Source: Melioribacteraceae bacterium (GTDB lineage Bacteria > Bacteroidota > Ignavibacteria > Ignavibacteriales > Melioribacteraceae). Taken from it: 32,426 nucleotides of DNA. The DNA is taken from positions 1 to 32,426 of the forward strand of contig JANQLA010000358.1 of NCBI GenBank assembly GCA_028280855.1, read 5' to 3'. This document shows, piece by piece, positions 7,931-15,970 of the stretch (within the stretch, counting starts at the first letter, position 1; each line of letters opens with the position of its first letter). A model generated the notes under the pieces. The model was not told the DNA's origin and ran no database searches. It saw only the letters and a program-made list of their open reading frames with translations. Made by a program: the position numbers and the translations under genes.

Positions 7931-9409
7931 ATGCAATTAAAAAGATATTTAAAAATCATATCGGTACTATTACTCTCCCCTTTTTTATTTTCTTGTGAAT
8001 CCGAGGTTTCTTCATCGCCGCCAGATTCCGAACCGTCTCAAGGTTCTATTATCGTTAAATCAATTCCTGAAAACTTTAAAATTTATCTTAATGACAGATT
8101 TACAGGTAGTTACACTCCTGATACTCTTGTTTTTATTGAAGAAGTTGTTCATAAAATCGTACTGAAAAAAGATTTATGGTTTGATACTTCATTATCTGTA
8201 TTAGCTTCCGCGAGTGAACCGCCAATTCTGGATGTTAACTACATTATTGAGCCAAGAATGTATGGCAGTATTGAACTTAACTCTAACCCTCCTGGCGCAT
8301 CTATTTTCTTGAACGACTCTCTGCTGGCTATTGTTACTCCGGCTGTAGTGAAGAATTTACTTCCCGATAGATATAAAATAAGATACCGTAAGGAACGCTA
8401 CATGGATGATTCTGCTTTGGTTGATGTTGCAAGTAGTCGAACCTCTAAGTTAAATATGACACTTACGGATACTACTATTTGGGTTAATTATAATGTAAAT
8501 AATTCCCTATTGCCACAAGGCTTTTTAACTACTATTGCAGTTGATAAGAATGATTACATCTGGATCGGTACCGGTGACAAAGGTCTGGTTAGATTTAAGA
8601 ATAATAGATGGGAATTTTATACTACCGCTAATACCAATTTACCTGATGATCGTATTAAAACCATTTTTGTTGACAGTGACGATAACAAATGGATCGGCAC
8701 TTCGGGTGGCGGAGTTGCCAAATTTAAGGATCCAAATACTATAGAGGTATACAATAAAAGTAATTCCAACTTACCTAATAATTATGTTAATGCATTCGAT
8801 GAGGACATAGCAGGTAATCTATGGATTGGAACTAATTCCGGGTTAGCGAAGCTCACCGGCGAAGAAATACAAGTTTTCGATCCCAGTGATAGAACACTAA
8901 GAATGTCCGGGTGGATCAATGATGTTAAAGCTACTTCATTCAATGATGTTTATGTTGCTATTGATTCTTTTTTGACGAGATTTGACGGCTCATCTTTTTT
9001 CATTTATGATCCAACTAACTACAATATTCCAAACTCTCAAGCTGTTGGCCTGGATCTTACATCCGATGGAGTTTTATGGGCTGGATTTACTACAGAATTT
9101 GTTATTGATGGGCCCGATATACAGGGCGGTATAGGGTTCTTTGACGGTTCAGCCTGGCAATCCATTTTAGTAGGTAGTTCAAGAATAATTGTAAATGATC
9201 TATTTATTGATCGAGACGATTATATTTGGCTTTCTACAGTGGAGGGTCTTTTCAAATATAGAGATCTGAATAGCTCAGATCCTTTCCGTACAAGCAACTC
9301 GGATATCCAAAGTAGTGAGATCAGTTCTGTTGCCGAAGACTCCCAAGGTGTTCTGTGGATTGCTACTTATGAAGGACTAACAAAGTATAAAAAGTATTTA
9401 GATAATTAA
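7931..9409 (+). CDS. PEGA-domain / two-component-type beta-propeller lipoprotein
   Basis: 492 residues. It has a lipoprotein signal (LFSC, Cys22) followed by a Ser/Pro-rich linker (residues ~25-38). Two PEGA-type domains follow, about 38-95 and 110-176 (GSIIVKSIPENFKIYLND; GSIELNSNPPGASIFLND). The remainder, ~185-492, is a propeller of about six blades with the motif (D/G)-x-(I/L/K)-W-(I/L)-(G/A/S)-T: DYIWIGTGDKG, DNKWIGTSGGG, GNLWIGTNSG, GVLWAGF, DYIWLSTVEG, GVLWIATYEG. These propellers resemble the sensor part of hybrid two-component systems (Reg_prop), but no kinase follows. It is a surface or periplasmic binding protein, the third gene of the receptor operon, starting one base after the DUF4249 stop. 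Confidence 0.8.
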   Translation: MQLKRYLKIISVLLLSPFLFSCESEVSSSPPDSEPSQGSIIVKSIPENFKIYLNDRFTGSYTPDTLVFIEEVVHKIVLKKDLWFDTSLSVLASASEPPILDVNYIIEPRMYGSIELNSNPPGASIFLNDSLLAIVTPAVVKNLLPDRYKIRYRKERYMDDSALVDVASSRTSKLNMTLTDTTIWVNYNVNNSLLPQGFLTTIAVDKNDYIWIGTGDKGLVRFKNNRWEFYTTANTNLPDDRIKTIFVDSDDNKWIGTSGGGVAKFKDPNTIEVYNKSNSNLPNNYVNAFDEDIAGNLWIGTNSGLAKLTGEEIQVFDPSDRTLRMSGWINDVKATSFNDVYVAIDSFLTRFDGSSFFIYDPTNYNIPNSQAVGLDLTSDGVLWAGFTTEFVIDGPDIQGGIGFFDGSAWQSILVGSSRIIVNDLFIDRDDYIWLSTVEGLFKYRDLNSSDPFRTSNSDIQSSEISSVAEDSQGVLWIATYEGLTKYKKYLDN

Positions 9410-9636
9410 TTAGATATTTTTCCAGTAAATCGAAATGGTGATTCTATCTTGAACAAAGCCGTTATTCCTATTGCTTTTCTTTTTTGAACACCTCGCAAAT
9501 GCGTTACTCTAACAGCTTAGTTTTGTCTTATTTTCCTAAATCTTCCGATTATGGATCGAACGCGAGAACAGAGATTCCGGATTTTTGAACGCAGCAATAA
9601 ATACAGATTTCAAAAGAAACATGTTAAATTTTTATT

Positions 9637-9644
9637 TAGTTTTG
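9637..9644 (+). promoter_or_regulatory. Candidate -7 promoter element TAGTTTTG
   Basis: The octamer matches the Bacteroidota housekeeping -7 consensus TAnnTTTG and lies 33 bases before the ATG of the M16 protease. A second copy of the same octamer is at 9518-9525. No convincing TTTG at -33 is seen, so this is tentative. Confidence 0.25.
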
Positions 9645-9676
9645 TACATCAAAATTATAACACATCTATTTGCACA

Positions 9677-12508
9677 ATGAAAAATTATTTTAGATTATTT
9701 GTCTTACCCTTTTTTATTCTTTACATACCTACAATCTCACAGCAGCATCCGAAGTATGCCGAAGACGGTCTTTCTTCGCCGATGCCAAGTGATACTTCGG
9801 TTGTAAAAGACAAACTCGAAAATGGTTTAACTTACTATATCAAACAAAATTTAAAACCGGAAAACCGTGCTGAAATAAGACTTGTTGTTAATGCCGGGTC
9901 AATTCTGGAAGACGATGACCAATTAGGCGTTGCTCACTTTGTTGAGCATATGGCATTCAATGGTACGGAGAGTTTTCCAAAGCTTGAGCTTGTTGATTAT
10001 CTTGAATCAACGGGAATGGAATTCGGCGCAGATATAAATGCAAGTACAAGTTTCGATCAAACAATTTACAAATTACAGGTTCGGACTGATTCTACTGATC
10101 AGTACGAAACTGCCTTCAAGGTTTTTTCGGAGTGGGCTTCTAAAATCTCTTTCAATCCTGAAGAAGTTGATAAAGAACGCGGGGTTGTAATAGAGGAGTG
10201 GCGGATCCGCAGGGGCGTCGGTGCACGAATGTTCGACAAACATTCAAAAGTGCTATTCAAGGATTCAAGGTATGCAGAAAGGCTTCCCATAGGAATACCA
10301 GATATCATTGAGTCGGTTCCGCGCAGCAGGCTATTAGATTTTTACAATGACTGGTACCGGCCCGATTTGATGGCTATTATAGTAGTTGGTGATGTTGATA
10401 TCGAAGCTACCGAACAATTAATAATAGATAATTTTTCATCATTAAGAATGCCGGATGTATACAAGCAAAGATTTGATGCTGTTGTACCGGATCATGAAGA
10501 GACTCTTTTATCTATTGTAACCGACAAAGAAGCTACATCATCAATGGTTGCAGTGTATTATAAGCAGGAACCTATCATTTCAAAAACAATTAATGACTTC
10601 CGTGAAAGCTTAATCGAAAGCTTTTTCTACGGGATGTTTAATCAAAGGCTTTATGAATTATCACAATCGGATGATCCCCCGTTTCTCGGCGCCTCGGCAG
10701 GCAGTACAAATCTTTTGCGTTCCAAAGGCGCGGTAATGCTTACGGCAATGGTTAAAGAGAGTGAATTTCTGAGATCGCTTGGCGCTATATTGCAGGAGGC
10801 TGAAAGAATTAAGCGGTTTGGCTTTAACGAAACGGAACTTGAGCGTCAGAAAAAAAACGCATTGCGTTCATTGGAGGTCCTTTACAACGAACGCGATAAA
10901 ATTGAATCCGGTAATTTCGTCGGAACACTCGTTTCCAACTATTTGAATGAAAGCGCATACCCTAGTATCGAATCAATTTATGAGATTGAGAATCAGCTTA
11001 TACCCGGTATTACAATTGGAGAATTAAATAATACCGTTATCAATTTTATTTCCGATTCGAACAGGGTAATTATTGTCAGCGCTCCTGAGGATTCAAGTAT
11101 TACAGTGCCAACGGAACAGCAGTTACTCGAAGCATTTGATAAAAGCGCCGCTCAGCAGCTTACGACTTACACAGACGAAGTTTCTCAATCTGAATTATTG
11201 GCGGATAAACCAACACCGGGCGCAATTGTTAGACGGGATAGAATAGAAGAACTGGATGTAACAACTCTTGAATTATCAAATGGTGTAAATGTTGTTCTTA
11301 AGTCAACTGATTTTCAAAATGACGAAATTGTTGGCGCTGCCGTAAGCCCTGGTGGCAATTCTTTACTAAACGATAATGAGTATTACAAAAGTATATTAGC
11401 CGATGACATTGTTCAGAGATCAGGTGTCGGCAGCTTCTCTCAAATTGAACTAGGTAAAAAACTGGCAGGCGAGTATGTTTCGGTATTTCCTTTTATAAAT
11501 GAAACGCAGGAAGGGTTCCAGTTAAAAACATCCCCTGATGATGTTGAAACCATGTTCGAATTAATTTATCTCTATTTTACAGAACCGCGCAAAGATACAA
11601 CAATATATAATGTACTTATTTCACAGATAGAAACATTTGTGAAAAACCGCGGAGCATCGCCAAACGCAGTTTTTTCAGATACGTTAAATGTAACATTAAC
11701 GAACTATAACTTTAGAACGCAGCCGTGGTCATTGGAAAGAATCGGCGAACTGGATTTAGATATGTCCATGAGTTTCTACAAAGATCGTTTTGCCGATGCT
11801 TCGGACTTTACATTCTTCTTCGTTGGTAATTTCGACGTTGATTCTTTATCCGGTTATATCGAAGAGTACTTGGGCAGTCTCCCTTCAATTAAGCGCGAGG
11901 AAACCTGGCGTGATGTTGGTGTACGCTACCCGGAAGGTGTAATTAAGAAAAAAGTTTATGCAGGAATAGAGCCGAAAAGCATCGTCAATATGAACTTTAC
12001 CGGTAATTTCGATTGGAGCGTAAAAAATCTCTCAACCTTCAGGTTTATGAACGAAGCATTGCAGATAAAGTTACGAGAAGTAATACGCGAAGACGAAAGC
12101 GGGACTTACGGGGTTAGTGTCTCCGGAAGCGCAGAAAAATACCCGCACAAAGATTATCGTATATCAATTAGTTTCGGATGTGATCCAAAGCGGGTTGATG
12201 AATTGACCGGGCTTATATTTGAACAAATTGATAGCCTGAAGAATTATGGTTTGTCGGAAACATACTTGGCAAAGACAGTTGAGCAACAGATAAACGACTT
12301 CGAGAAAAATCTTAAACGAAACGGAGCATGGCTTAATTATCTGCGCGACTATCATAACCTGGGGTTAGACCCGCGTTTGTTGCTGTCGTATACGGACAGG
12401 ATTAAAAGCATAACAATTGAGGAGATTCAAAAGGCGGCAAATCTATATTTTAATAAAAATAATTATGTGGAAGTTGTTCTTTACCCTGAGGAGATGAAAC
12501 CGGAATGA
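9677..12508 (+). CDS. M16-family zinc metalloprotease (insulinase/PqqL type), secreted
   Basis: 943 residues from the ATG at 9677. An in-frame ATG at 9551 exists, but a signal peptide (MKNYFRLFVLPFFILYIPTIS) begins exactly at 9677, so the later start is preferred. The inverted zinc motif HFVEH is at residues 87-91 and the third ligand is probably Glu167, giving HxxEH-x75-E, the spacing expected of M16 enzymes. The length fits a full protein of two N-half and two C-half M16 domains in one chain. It probably degrades peptides in the periplasm or at the cell surface. Its stop overlaps the Nudix gene start by ATGA, so the two are coupled, though no functional link is obvious. Confidence 0.88.
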   Translation: MKNYFRLFVLPFFILYIPTISQQHPKYAEDGLSSPMPSDTSVVKDKLENGLTYYIKQNLKPENRAEIRLVVNAGSILEDDDQLGVAHFVEHMAFNGTESFPKLELVDYLESTGMEFGADINASTSFDQTIYKLQVRTDSTDQYETAFKVFSEWASKISFNPEEVDKERGVVIEEWRIRRGVGARMFDKHSKVLFKDSRYAERLPIGIPDIIESVPRSRLLDFYNDWYRPDLMAIIVVGDVDIEATEQLIIDNFSSLRMPDVYKQRFDAVVPDHEETLLSIVTDKEATSSMVAVYYKQEPIISKTINDFRESLIESFFYGMFNQRLYELSQSDDPPFLGASAGSTNLLRSKGAVMLTAMVKESEFLRSLGAILQEAERIKRFGFNETELERQKKNALRSLEVLYNERDKIESGNFVGTLVSNYLNESAYPSIESIYEIENQLIPGITIGELNNTVINFISDSNRVIIVSAPEDSSITVPTEQQLLEAFDKSAAQQLTTYTDEVSQSELLADKPTPGAIVRRDRIEELDVTTLELSNGVNVVLKSTDFQNDEIVGAAVSPGGNSLLNDNEYYKSILADDIVQRSGVGSFSQIELGKKLAGEYVSVFPFINETQEGFQLKTSPDDVETMFELIYLYFTEPRKDTTIYNVLISQIETFVKNRGASPNAVFSDTLNVTLTNYNFRTQPWSLERIGELDLDMSMSFYKDRFADASDFTFFFVGNFDVDSLSGYIEEYLGSLPSIKREETWRDVGVRYPEGVIKKKVYAGIEPKSIVNMNFTGNFDWSVKNLSTFRFMNEALQIKLREVIREDESGTYGVSVSGSAEKYPHKDYRISISFGCDPKRVDELTGLIFEQIDSLKNYGLSETYLAKTVEQQINDFEKNLKRNGAWLNYLRDYHNLGLDPRLLLSYTDRIKSITIEEIQKAANLYFNKNNYVEVVLYPEEMKPE

Positions 12509-13137
12509 ATGAACCGGAACCAATACCCAAATGGCTTGAATGGGCAAGGCAAATCCAATCGTTAGGTCAAACTGGTTTAGCCTTTGCATCAAATGACTAT
12601 GAGGTTGAACGCAATAAAAAAATGCTCAAGCTGGCTGCAGAAATCACATCGGTTTATACGAATCTTGAAGAGAAAAAAATTGCTGATGTAATGATGCAGC
12701 AGCCTGGTTATGCTACGCCAAAAATCGATGTAAGAAGCGCAGTTGTTAAAGATAATACAATCCTTATGGTTCATGAAACGACGGACAAACTTTGGGCGCT
12801 ACCGGGTGGCTGGGCGGATGTGGGAGATATTCCTTCGGAAGTTGCCGTACGTGAAACAAAAGAAGAAAGCGGCTACGATGTTGAAGTAACCAAAGTAGTA
12901 GGAGTATTCGATGCCAATAGAAGCGGGCGACCGCTAGAGTTTTTTCATGCATTCAAAATTATATTCCTCTGTAATTTGATTGGAGGTGAGGCAAAAACCA
13001 GCAGTGAAACATTGGATGTTAAGTTTCAGCCCTTTGCTACGCTCCCTCCGCTGAGCCAAAACAGAACCAATATGAAACACATAAATGAAATTATGGGGCA
13101 TGTTAAGGACCCCGTTAGACCAACGTACTTTGATTAG
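12505..13137 (+). CDS. Nudix hydrolase with N-terminal Nudix_N domain
   Basis: 210 residues. The N-terminal ~65 residues (PKWLEWARQIQSLGQTGLAF...) match the helical extension seen in Nudix proteins acting on nucleoside diphosphates linked to another moiety. The Nudix box spans residues 102-124: G102-WADVG-D108-x7-RETKEESGY, with the catalytic REx2EE glutamates (E117, E120, E121) present. The usual Glu seven positions after the first Gly pair is Asp108 here. The following GVFDA and FFHAFKIIFLC segments fit the subfamily. Substrates are likely nucleotide-sugar or nucleoside-diphosphate derivatives; the exact one is unknown. It overlaps the M16 gene stop by ATGA. Confidence 0.87.
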   Translation: MNEPEPIPKWLEWARQIQSLGQTGLAFASNDYEVERNKKMLKLAAEITSVYTNLEEKKIADVMMQQPGYATPKIDVRSAVVKDNTILMVHETTDKLWALPGGWADVGDIPSEVAVRETKEESGYDVEVTKVVGVFDANRSGRPLEFFHAFKIIFLCNLIGGEAKTSSETLDVKFQPFATLPPLSQNRTNMKHINEIMGHVKDPVRPTYFD

Positions 13138-13236
13138 ATGTATTCCGTTTCATTTTTAATCTTATTCGCAATCTTTATCTTAATAGCCCTTAGAAATAAA
13201 GATCCGAGTACGATTACGAAAAAGATAACGATTTAG
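13138..13236 (+). CDS. Possible 32-residue single-span membrane peptide
   Basis: ATG follows the Nudix stop codon with no gap (TAG-ATG). The frame encodes a hydrophobic helix (SFLILFAIFILIALRN, about residues 5-20) followed by a basic, polar tail (KDPSTITKKITI). This is a plausible single transmembrane segment with a positively charged cytoplasmic end. Reinitiation after the Nudix stop would allow translation without its own ribosome site. It may equally be chance in A+T-rich spacer DNA. Confidence 0.35.
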   Translation: MYSVSFLILFAIFILIALRNKDPSTITKKITI

Positions 13237-13297
13237 AAATGCCGCAAAGTGATTGATACTATGTTAACGCTTTTGTTTGTAAGATGAGTCTTTAGTA

Positions 13298-13741
13298 ATG
13301 CAGATGAAGAAAAAAGAAAAAGATTTTTATTTAAAAATTCGTTCCGATATAAAACTTTGGCTTGATGAGAATGCCGATAACCGGTGGAGTGATTATATTT
13401 TATTGGCACCGGATTTATTCCATCTATTAGTTAAGCTGATGATGGATAAAGAAGTACCGACGTCAAAGAAAGTAAAGCTTGGCGCCGCCATTGCATACTT
13501 CGTCTCTCCAATCGACCTAATGCCAGAAGGATTGATTGGTCCCCTGGGATTCCTTGACGACATCGCACTTGCAGCCTTTGTGTTAAATGATATAGTCAAT
13601 GAAACAAATCCTCAAATCATATTAAAACATTGGGCCGGGGACTCGGATATTCTTTACACTATCAAAAATATTTTGGCAAATGCTAAACAGATGCTCGGAC
13701 TGGATGTTTATAACAAGCTTAAAAACAGGTTTAAATTGTAA
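13298..13741 (+). CDS. YkvA/DUF1232-family protein
   Basis: 147 residues. The DUF1232 core lies at about residues 60-105: KVKLGAAIAYFVSPIDLMPEG, then GFLDDIALAAFVLNDIV, the typical 'yl.sPiDliPd..p..G.lDD' pattern, with two membrane-associated helices. Function of the family is poorly defined; members are small membrane-associated proteins. The ATG at 13304 is an alternative start two codons in. The stop is two bases from the stop of the convergent YpdA-like gene, so no separate terminator fits between them. Confidence 0.85.
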   Translation: MQMKKKEKDFYLKIRSDIKLWLDENADNRWSDYILLAPDLFHLLVKLMMDKEVPTSKKVKLGAAIAYFVSPIDLMPEGLIGPLGFLDDIALAAFVLNDIVNETNPQIILKHWAGDSDILYTIKNILANAKQMLGLDVYNKLKNRFKL

Positions 13742-13743
13742 TG

Positions 13744-14724
13744 CTAGTTATTGGAAATTTTTTGCCTGATATGCTTTAAAACATTTTCCGCATGGTAGCG
13801 GGAATTTTCAATAAACCACTTTCGTGTATCCATTCCGCAGCAAACTACACCGGCCAAGTAAACACCTTCAATATTTGTTTCAAATGTAACATCATCGTAA
13901 ACAGGCTCTTTGTTTGTGTTGGGTTTATGTTCAATTCCGACAGAATCAAGGAAGTCAAAATCAGGGTGATAGCCGGTCATAGCAAGCACGAAGTCGTTCT
14001 TAATTGTAATCCTTCCATCGGGTGTTGAAATGTCCACCTCATCCTCCCTAATCTCAGTTACTTCTGAATTAAAGTATGACTTGATAACGCCTTCGTTTAT
14101 CCTGTTTTCGATGTCGGGTCGAACCCAGTATTTTACGCCGCTGTCAATTGTAGAATTTTTGACTACCATTGTAACGTCTGAACCTCTTCGGTATGTTTCC
14201 AAGGCTACGTCTACCGCGGAGTTGCCGCCGCCTATTACAACAATTTTCTCACCGACATAAGGATGAGGCTCATCATAGTAATGTTTAACTTTTGACAAAT
14301 CTTCGCCGGGTATCCGCATATAATTGGGAAAGTCGAAAAAGCCTGTAGATATAATTACATACTTGCTTCTATATTCGGCTTTATTCGTATTAACAGCAAA
14401 AGCGCCACGCTCACCGTTTACTGCCATTACTTTTTCGTAAGTACTAACGTTGAGCTCCCAGGTCTCTTTAACCCTCCGGTAATATTCGAGCGCTTCTGTA
14501 CGTGTTGGTTTTACTCCGTGTGAGATGAAAGGCACCTCGCCAATTTCTAATCGCTCCGATGTCGAAAAGAAAGTCATATTAGTTGGGTAATTAAAAATTG
14601 AATTTACCAGGCAGCCCTTTTCAATTATTAAGTGCGATAGGTTGTTTCTTCTTGCTTCTATTCCGCAAGCCAGACCGATGGGACCGGCGCCGATAATTAT
14701 TATATCATACATTCTTGTTTCCAT
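13744..14724 (-). CDS. ypdA: YpdA-family flavoprotein (putative bacillithiol disulfide reductase)
   Basis: 326 residues. An AGGA ribosome site precedes the ATG at 14724; a second ATG four codons on (14712) is possible. FAD fold GAGPIG is at 12-17, NADPH fold GGGNSA at 165-170, and family-typical stretches are SIFNYPTNMTFFST (about 42-55), RTEALEYYRRV (75-85), ALAMTGYHPD-like and GVYLAGV near the C-terminus. YpdA proteins reduce oxidised bacillithiol with NADPH. The cysteine in the first Gly motif of Staphylococcus YpdA (GGGPCG, Cys14), reported as important, is Ile16 here, so the mechanism or substrate may differ. There is no thioredoxin-reductase CxxC. Confidence 0.8.
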   Translation of the reverse strand: METRMYDIIIIGAGPIGLACGIEARRNNLSHLIIEKGCLVNSIFNYPTNMTFFSTSERLEIGEVPFISHGVKPTRTEALEYYRRVKETWELNVSTYEKVMAVNGERGAFAVNTNKAEYRSKYVIISTGFFDFPNYMRIPGEDLSKVKHYYDEPHPYVGEKIVVIGGGNSAVDVALETYRRGSDVTMVVKNSTIDSGVKYWVRPDIENRINEGVIKSYFNSEVTEIREDEVDISTPDGRITIKNDFVLAMTGYHPDFDFLDSVGIEHKPNTNKEPVYDDVTFETNIEGVYLAGVVCCGMDTRKWFIENSRYHAENVLKHIRQKISNN

Positions 14725-14900
14725 TAAATTTCCTGAATAAAACTTTTATGAAAAAACAAAGCGCTAAGCATTCCAATTAACTTCGCGACAACAGAGACCA
14801 ATGTGGCGGAAGGAAATATTTAATAGCCTTACCTGCATACTTTTAATAGATTTGCAAAACTAATTATAGTTGTGTCATTTTTCTAATAAAGAAAAATTTT

Positions 14901-15434
14901 ATGAGAACTTATACCTATTCTTTTTTCGCAAAATTCGTTTACCGGTTTGCCAATATTCCGGCTACGCTAATAATGCTAATGTACATGCTGTCGTCACTGG
15001 CAGGTTTGTTTACCGAGTGGTACTACATCTTTCCGTTTGCATTGAATATCGCAATAATCTACTTTATCAATCGTTTTTATTTTCGATCATATAAGATGTT
15101 CCCTTTTCATATTGAAGCCGATAATCAAAAACTTGTATGCAGCGACTATTTCTTTAGTAAAAAGAAGCTCGAATTATACCATCACGAAATTACTGATATT
15201 AAAGGCGGTTTGTTCAGTGGCAATACAGCCAGACCAATTTATTTGTATACTGAAAAACATAACGAAACCATAGGATTGCATTCACATATTAAAAGTCATA
15301 ACGAACTTCTTACAATTATCCTAAGCAACATTCCGCAGGATTTGTATAATAAGCTGCTTGAGCAGACAAAAGCGTTGGCGGATGTAAAATCAGAAAAGTT
15401 TAAAAAAGGAAAGGGCAAAAAAAAGTCCGGCTGA
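14901..15434 (+). CDS. Membrane protein with two helices and a PH-like cytoplasmic domain
   Basis: 177 residues. Two hydrophobic helices (about 17-38 and 42-58) separated by a short turn are followed by a beta-rich region, ~68-135 (FHIEADNQKLVCSDYFFSKKKLELYHHEITDIKGG), which has the pattern of a bacterial PH-like domain. The tail (~155-177) is very lysine-rich (KFKKGKGKKKSG). No family could be named with certainty. Its 3' end encodes the convergent HU gene's terminator: the poly-A run giving the Lys tail is the T tract of the HU terminator, and its TGA stop lies in the hairpin loop. An A/T hairpin (14878-14896) just precedes the start codon. Confidence 0.7.
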   Translation: MRTYTYSFFAKFVYRFANIPATLIMLMYMLSSLAGLFTEWYYIFPFALNIAIIYFINRFYFRSYKMFPFHIEADNQKLVCSDYFFSKKKLELYHHEITDIKGGLFSGNTARPIYLYTEKHNETIGLHSHIKSHNELLTIILSNIPQDLYNKLLEQTKALADVKSEKFKKGKGKKKSG

Positions 15435-15444
15435 ACCGGACTTT
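15422..15444 (-). terminator. Intrinsic terminator of HU, inside the end of the convergent gene
   Basis: A perfect 9-bp stem AAAGTCCGG / CCGGACTTT with a 5-base loop. Read on the minus strand it is followed by eight T residues, a textbook intrinsic terminator 14 bases after the HU stop. Read on the plus strand the stem is followed by only a weak T run, but it may also stop the convergent gene. The TGA of the + gene (15432-15434) is in the loop. Confidence 0.85.
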
Positions 15445-15457
15445 AAGAGGAATACTA

Positions 15458-15757
15458 TTATTTTTTCTTTGGAGGAAATACCGCATCTGTTGCAGCTTTA
15501 GCGACTCTAAATTTCAGAACTTTTTTCGCCGGAATTACTATTTCTTCGCCGGTAGAAGGATTACGACCTTTTCTTCTCTTGCGGCTGGAAACAGATAATT
15601 TACCAAGACCTGGAATTGTAAAATCTTTTTTTGCTTGTTTATGAGCCAATGAAACGAACTCTTCTAAAAATTGGGTAGAAAGTCTTTTAGTTGTTCCCAA
15701 TTTTTTCGAAAGGTGATCTACAATGTCGCCTTTAGTCATTGGTTTAGCTTGTGCCAT
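15458..15757 (-). CDS. HU/IHF-family DNA-binding protein
   Basis: 99 residues. It is a small histone-like protein that dimerises and bends DNA. The N-terminal helical part (KGDIVDHLSKKLGTTKRLSTQFLEEF) is followed by the beta arm GLGKLSVSSRKRRKGRNPSTGEE, with the DNA-intercalating proline motif RNPSTG at residues 65-70 and the ending KVLKFRVAKAATDAV. It is slightly longer than the usual 90 residues because of an N-terminal AQAKP extension and a basic FPPKKK tail. A strong AAGGA ribosome site lies before the ATG, and a TATATTTG element lies about 68 bases upstream. It is transcribed alone and ends at the strong terminator at 15422-15444, consistent with an abundant product. Confidence 0.93.
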   Translation of the reverse strand: MAQAKPMTKGDIVDHLSKKLGTTKRLSTQFLEEFVSLAHKQAKKDFTIPGLGKLSVSSRKRRKGRNPSTGEEIVIPAKKVLKFRVAKAATDAVFPPKKK

Positions 15758-15824
15758 AGTACATCCTTTTAATTAGTGTGTGAATGAATGGTCGAATGCA
15801 AAATAAATATTTTTTCAAACAAAA

Positions 15825-15836
15825 CAAATATATTTG
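15825..15836. promoter_or_regulatory. Palindromic CAAATATATTTG; candidate HU promoter -7 element
   Basis: The perfect 12-base palindrome contains TATATTTG on both strands, which fits the TAnnTTTG -7 consensus of Bacteroidota. On the minus strand it lies 68 bases before the HU start. The + strand copy would be 135 bases before the TonB receptor start. No well-spaced -33 TTTG is seen. A TTGACA at 15875-15880 could be a -35 for the + gene, but a good -10 partner is lacking. Confidence 0.3.
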
Positions 15837-15970
15837 ATAAATAAATATGTGAATGGGTCAATATTTGTAGGGGTTTGACAAGTATCAATATTTTGTTTAA
15901 TGTTTATAGAACTTTTATGCATAAATTAAAATAACTATTTTTGATTATTCTAATAGCGGTTATCCGTCGA

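Noticed and set aside
9551-9676. 42-residue N-terminal extension of the M16 protease (ATG at 9551)
   Set aside because: It would place a basic, non-hydrophobic segment before a good signal peptide starting at the ATG at 9677, and the -7-like TAGTTTTG lies within it.
15941-15970. TTG start upstream of the TonB receptor-like gene
   Set aside because: The ATG at 15971 begins exactly at a clear signal peptide; the ten extra residues are not needed.
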